DNA of 21,463 nucleotides from a virus. Where the stretch lies: positions 1 through 21,463 of the IMG/VR virus record IMGVR_UViG_3300021963_000756; one strand, given 5' to 3'. The notes below the pieces were generated by a model, which searched no databases, was not told the origin of the DNA, and saw only the letters and a list, made by a program, of their open reading frames with translations. Both the position numbers and the translations under genes were made by a program. This document shows positions 20,426 through 21,463 of the stretch, in pieces (position 1 is the first letter of the stretch; each line of letters starts with the position of its first letter).

Positions 20426-21463
20426 TTAACGTAGACAACGTTGGATTGCGTCTATTGTCGCATCCGGGTTGTACAGATTTACTGAGTAAAGCTCATCGCT
20501 GAACTTTTTGCAAACCTCTGGTATTTCCGAATTGATGCAAACAGTGCTCCATTGTACGCCGGTGTTTTGTTTGAAGTGATTAAGCCGACGAATAAAGTTT
20601 TCGTGTACTTCACTGTTTCCGTCCGTGATCATTAAAACATCAGCTCGCTCACTAATCTTGGCGCTGTCCAACGCGTGGCAGATAACGGCATTAAAACTAG
20701 TGCCGCCTCCTAGAGTCCACGTTCCGATAAAGTCCAGCAACTTGCTGTTGTCGGCTCGTTCGTCTTTCAGTTGAACTGATCCGTTGATTCGTGTATCGAA
20801 AAGATGCACTTGAATTTCACGCTTTTCCTTGAGTGCTTCTTCGGCAATGACGAAGGCGATTGCTTTGCTCCACACCTCTGACTCGCCACTCATGGAGCCA
20901 GATACATCGATGTACATGACAATAGGCCCTTTGCCTATGTCTTTTCTGTGTGATGTATAGTCTTTGGTGAGAATAGTTTTTTGAGAATACTTAAGTGCGA
21001 ATAATGCTTGTCCTTCGGGTGTAGCAGCGAGCGCTACTTCCGCTGGGAAAGCTTTGGTAACATCATTACCGAACTGAGCTCCAGTAATCGCTTCGTACCG
21101 GTCGTTTATTTTGCGAGCTCGTTTGCGTTCTTGCCAGATCCGACGTAACGCGCCGAGCCTTTTTGCCAAAGTCCGAAGATCCTTGTTGTTCTTTAGTTTT
21201 TTAGCTAAAGCTTTCTTAGCTTCAAGATCCGCACCGTGGGAACCAGCACCTTCTTTATCGCCGTAGAAGCTGCTTAACGCTTCGCTTGTTTCATCGCTTT
21301 CTTGGATTGTTTTGTCGACGACTCGATGTGACTGGCTCTGGATTTTGTCCTTCGCTTTTTGTATTGCTTCGGTAATTGCTTGACCGAGTTTTTTACCTTC
21401 GCGCCTCAGCTGCTCAGCCTTCTCTTTGTCACCGTCTTGAACAGCTTGCTGATACTGTTCGCG
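20426..21463 (-). CDS. VWA-domain protein (ViaA/CoxE-like), 5' end cut by window edge
   Basis: The frame is open to the right edge, so at least 345 residues are coded here; a TTG at 21169 is inside the gene. The upstream part is a Lys/Glu/Gln-rich helical region, then A-L-A-K-K-L-K-N-N and L-A-K-R-L-G-A-L-R-R-I. The C-terminal VWA domain has a complete metal site: D-V-S-G-S-M-S (DxSxS), G-G-G-T-S and M-I-T-D-G-N. The helical lead plus VWA resembles ViaA/CoxE-type proteins, which in bacteria and some phages work with a MoxR-family AAA+ ATPase as a chaperone-like pair. Such a partner would be expected beyond the right edge. Its target in the phage is unknown. Confidence 0.85.
   Translation of the reverse strand, partial: REQYQQAVQDGDKEKAEQLRREGKKLGQAITEAIQKAKDKIQSQSHRVVDKTIQESDETSEALSSFYGDKEGAGSHGADLEAKKALAKKLKNNKDLRTLAKRLGALRRIWQERKRARKINDRYEAITGAQFGNDVTKAFPAEVALAATPEGQALFALKYSQKTILTKDYTSHRKDIGKGPIVMYIDVSGSMSGESEVWSKAIAFVIAEEALKEKREIQVHLFDTRINGSVQLKDERADNSKLLDFIGTWTLGGGTSFNAVICHALDSAKISERADVLMITDGNSEVHENFIRRLNHFKQNTGVQWSTVCINSEIPEVCKKFSDELYSVNLYNPDATIDAIQRCLR

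Noticed and set aside
1-21463. GGATCC appears often (about 14 by eye; about 5 expected).
   Set aside because: AAGCTT is at least as frequent by the same eye count, so this probably reflects codon use and not a methylation signal. A computed palindrome profile would decide.
1-21463. tRNA, rRNA, CRISPR arrays, transposases, integrase or attachment sites.
   Set aside because: None seen. Almost every gap is under 70 bases; the largest (3403-3495) shows no cloverleaf.

Overview
The window looks like part of the genome of a tailed double-stranded DNA phage that infects a cyanobacterium. Genes are packed with 1-14 base overlaps, and most gaps are under 70 bases. There is a full DNA replication set (family A DNA polymerase, primase-helicase, SSB-like protein, RecB-like nuclease, ThyX), a lysis enzyme and many small unknown genes. 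Two host-type metabolic genes point to a cyanobacterial host: an NblA-like phycobilisome degradation protein and an S-adenosylmethionine decarboxylase (speD). No terminase, portal or major capsid gene is in the window, so the virion type cannot be told. There is no tRNA, rRNA, CRISPR array or transposase.

Layout. (1) 1-845, plus strand: the end of a coiled-coil gene and two small genes, chained by overlaps and good Shine-Dalgarno sites. (2) 868-1752, minus: an exostosin-like glycosyltransferase in a visibly AT-rich stretch. (3) 1801-2661, plus: speD and an HNH endonuclease. (4) 2626-3402, minus: three small genes, two with a membrane segment, including a 58-residue holin candidate that overlaps the HNH gene end. 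(5) 3496-7324, plus: a PPC-like domain protein, a two-domain endolysin (GH24 muramidase plus C39-like cysteine peptidase), a run of small genes, a small HNH protein and thyX, closed by a hairpin. (6) 7384-21463, minus: the replication block. Read in its own direction it runs from a VWA-domain protein (cut by the right edge) through several unknown genes, DNA polymerase, a DUF4214-like repeat protein, an HNH-HTH protein, SSB, a 273-residue unknown, a terminator, a 140-residue unknown, a degenerate adenine-methyltransferase-like protein, an acidic-tail protein, the RecB-like nuclease, primase-helicase and a membrane protein. nblA (12611-12829) is the only plus-strand gene inside this block.

Working together: thyX supplies dTMP and the polymerase, helicase, SSB and nuclease copy and process phage DNA. 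NblA would free amino acids, or cut light capture, by dismantling phycobilisomes. SpeD would feed polyamine synthesis, and the endolysin with the small membrane proteins would open the cell. Two hairpins followed by T-runs on the minus strand (13182-13205 and 18609-18640) and a TATAAT box (16165-16170) divide the block into units. One unit appears to be DUF4214 protein, HNH-HTH, SSB and the 273-residue protein.

The most unusual items are the opposite-strand nblA, a nested inverted repeat that folds over the nuclease start, a methyltransferase fold that has lost its catalytic motif, and an HNH-like protein with a helix-turn-helix tail that lacks the usual catalytic histidine. Assignments rest on motif reading and remembered family features; no search was run.
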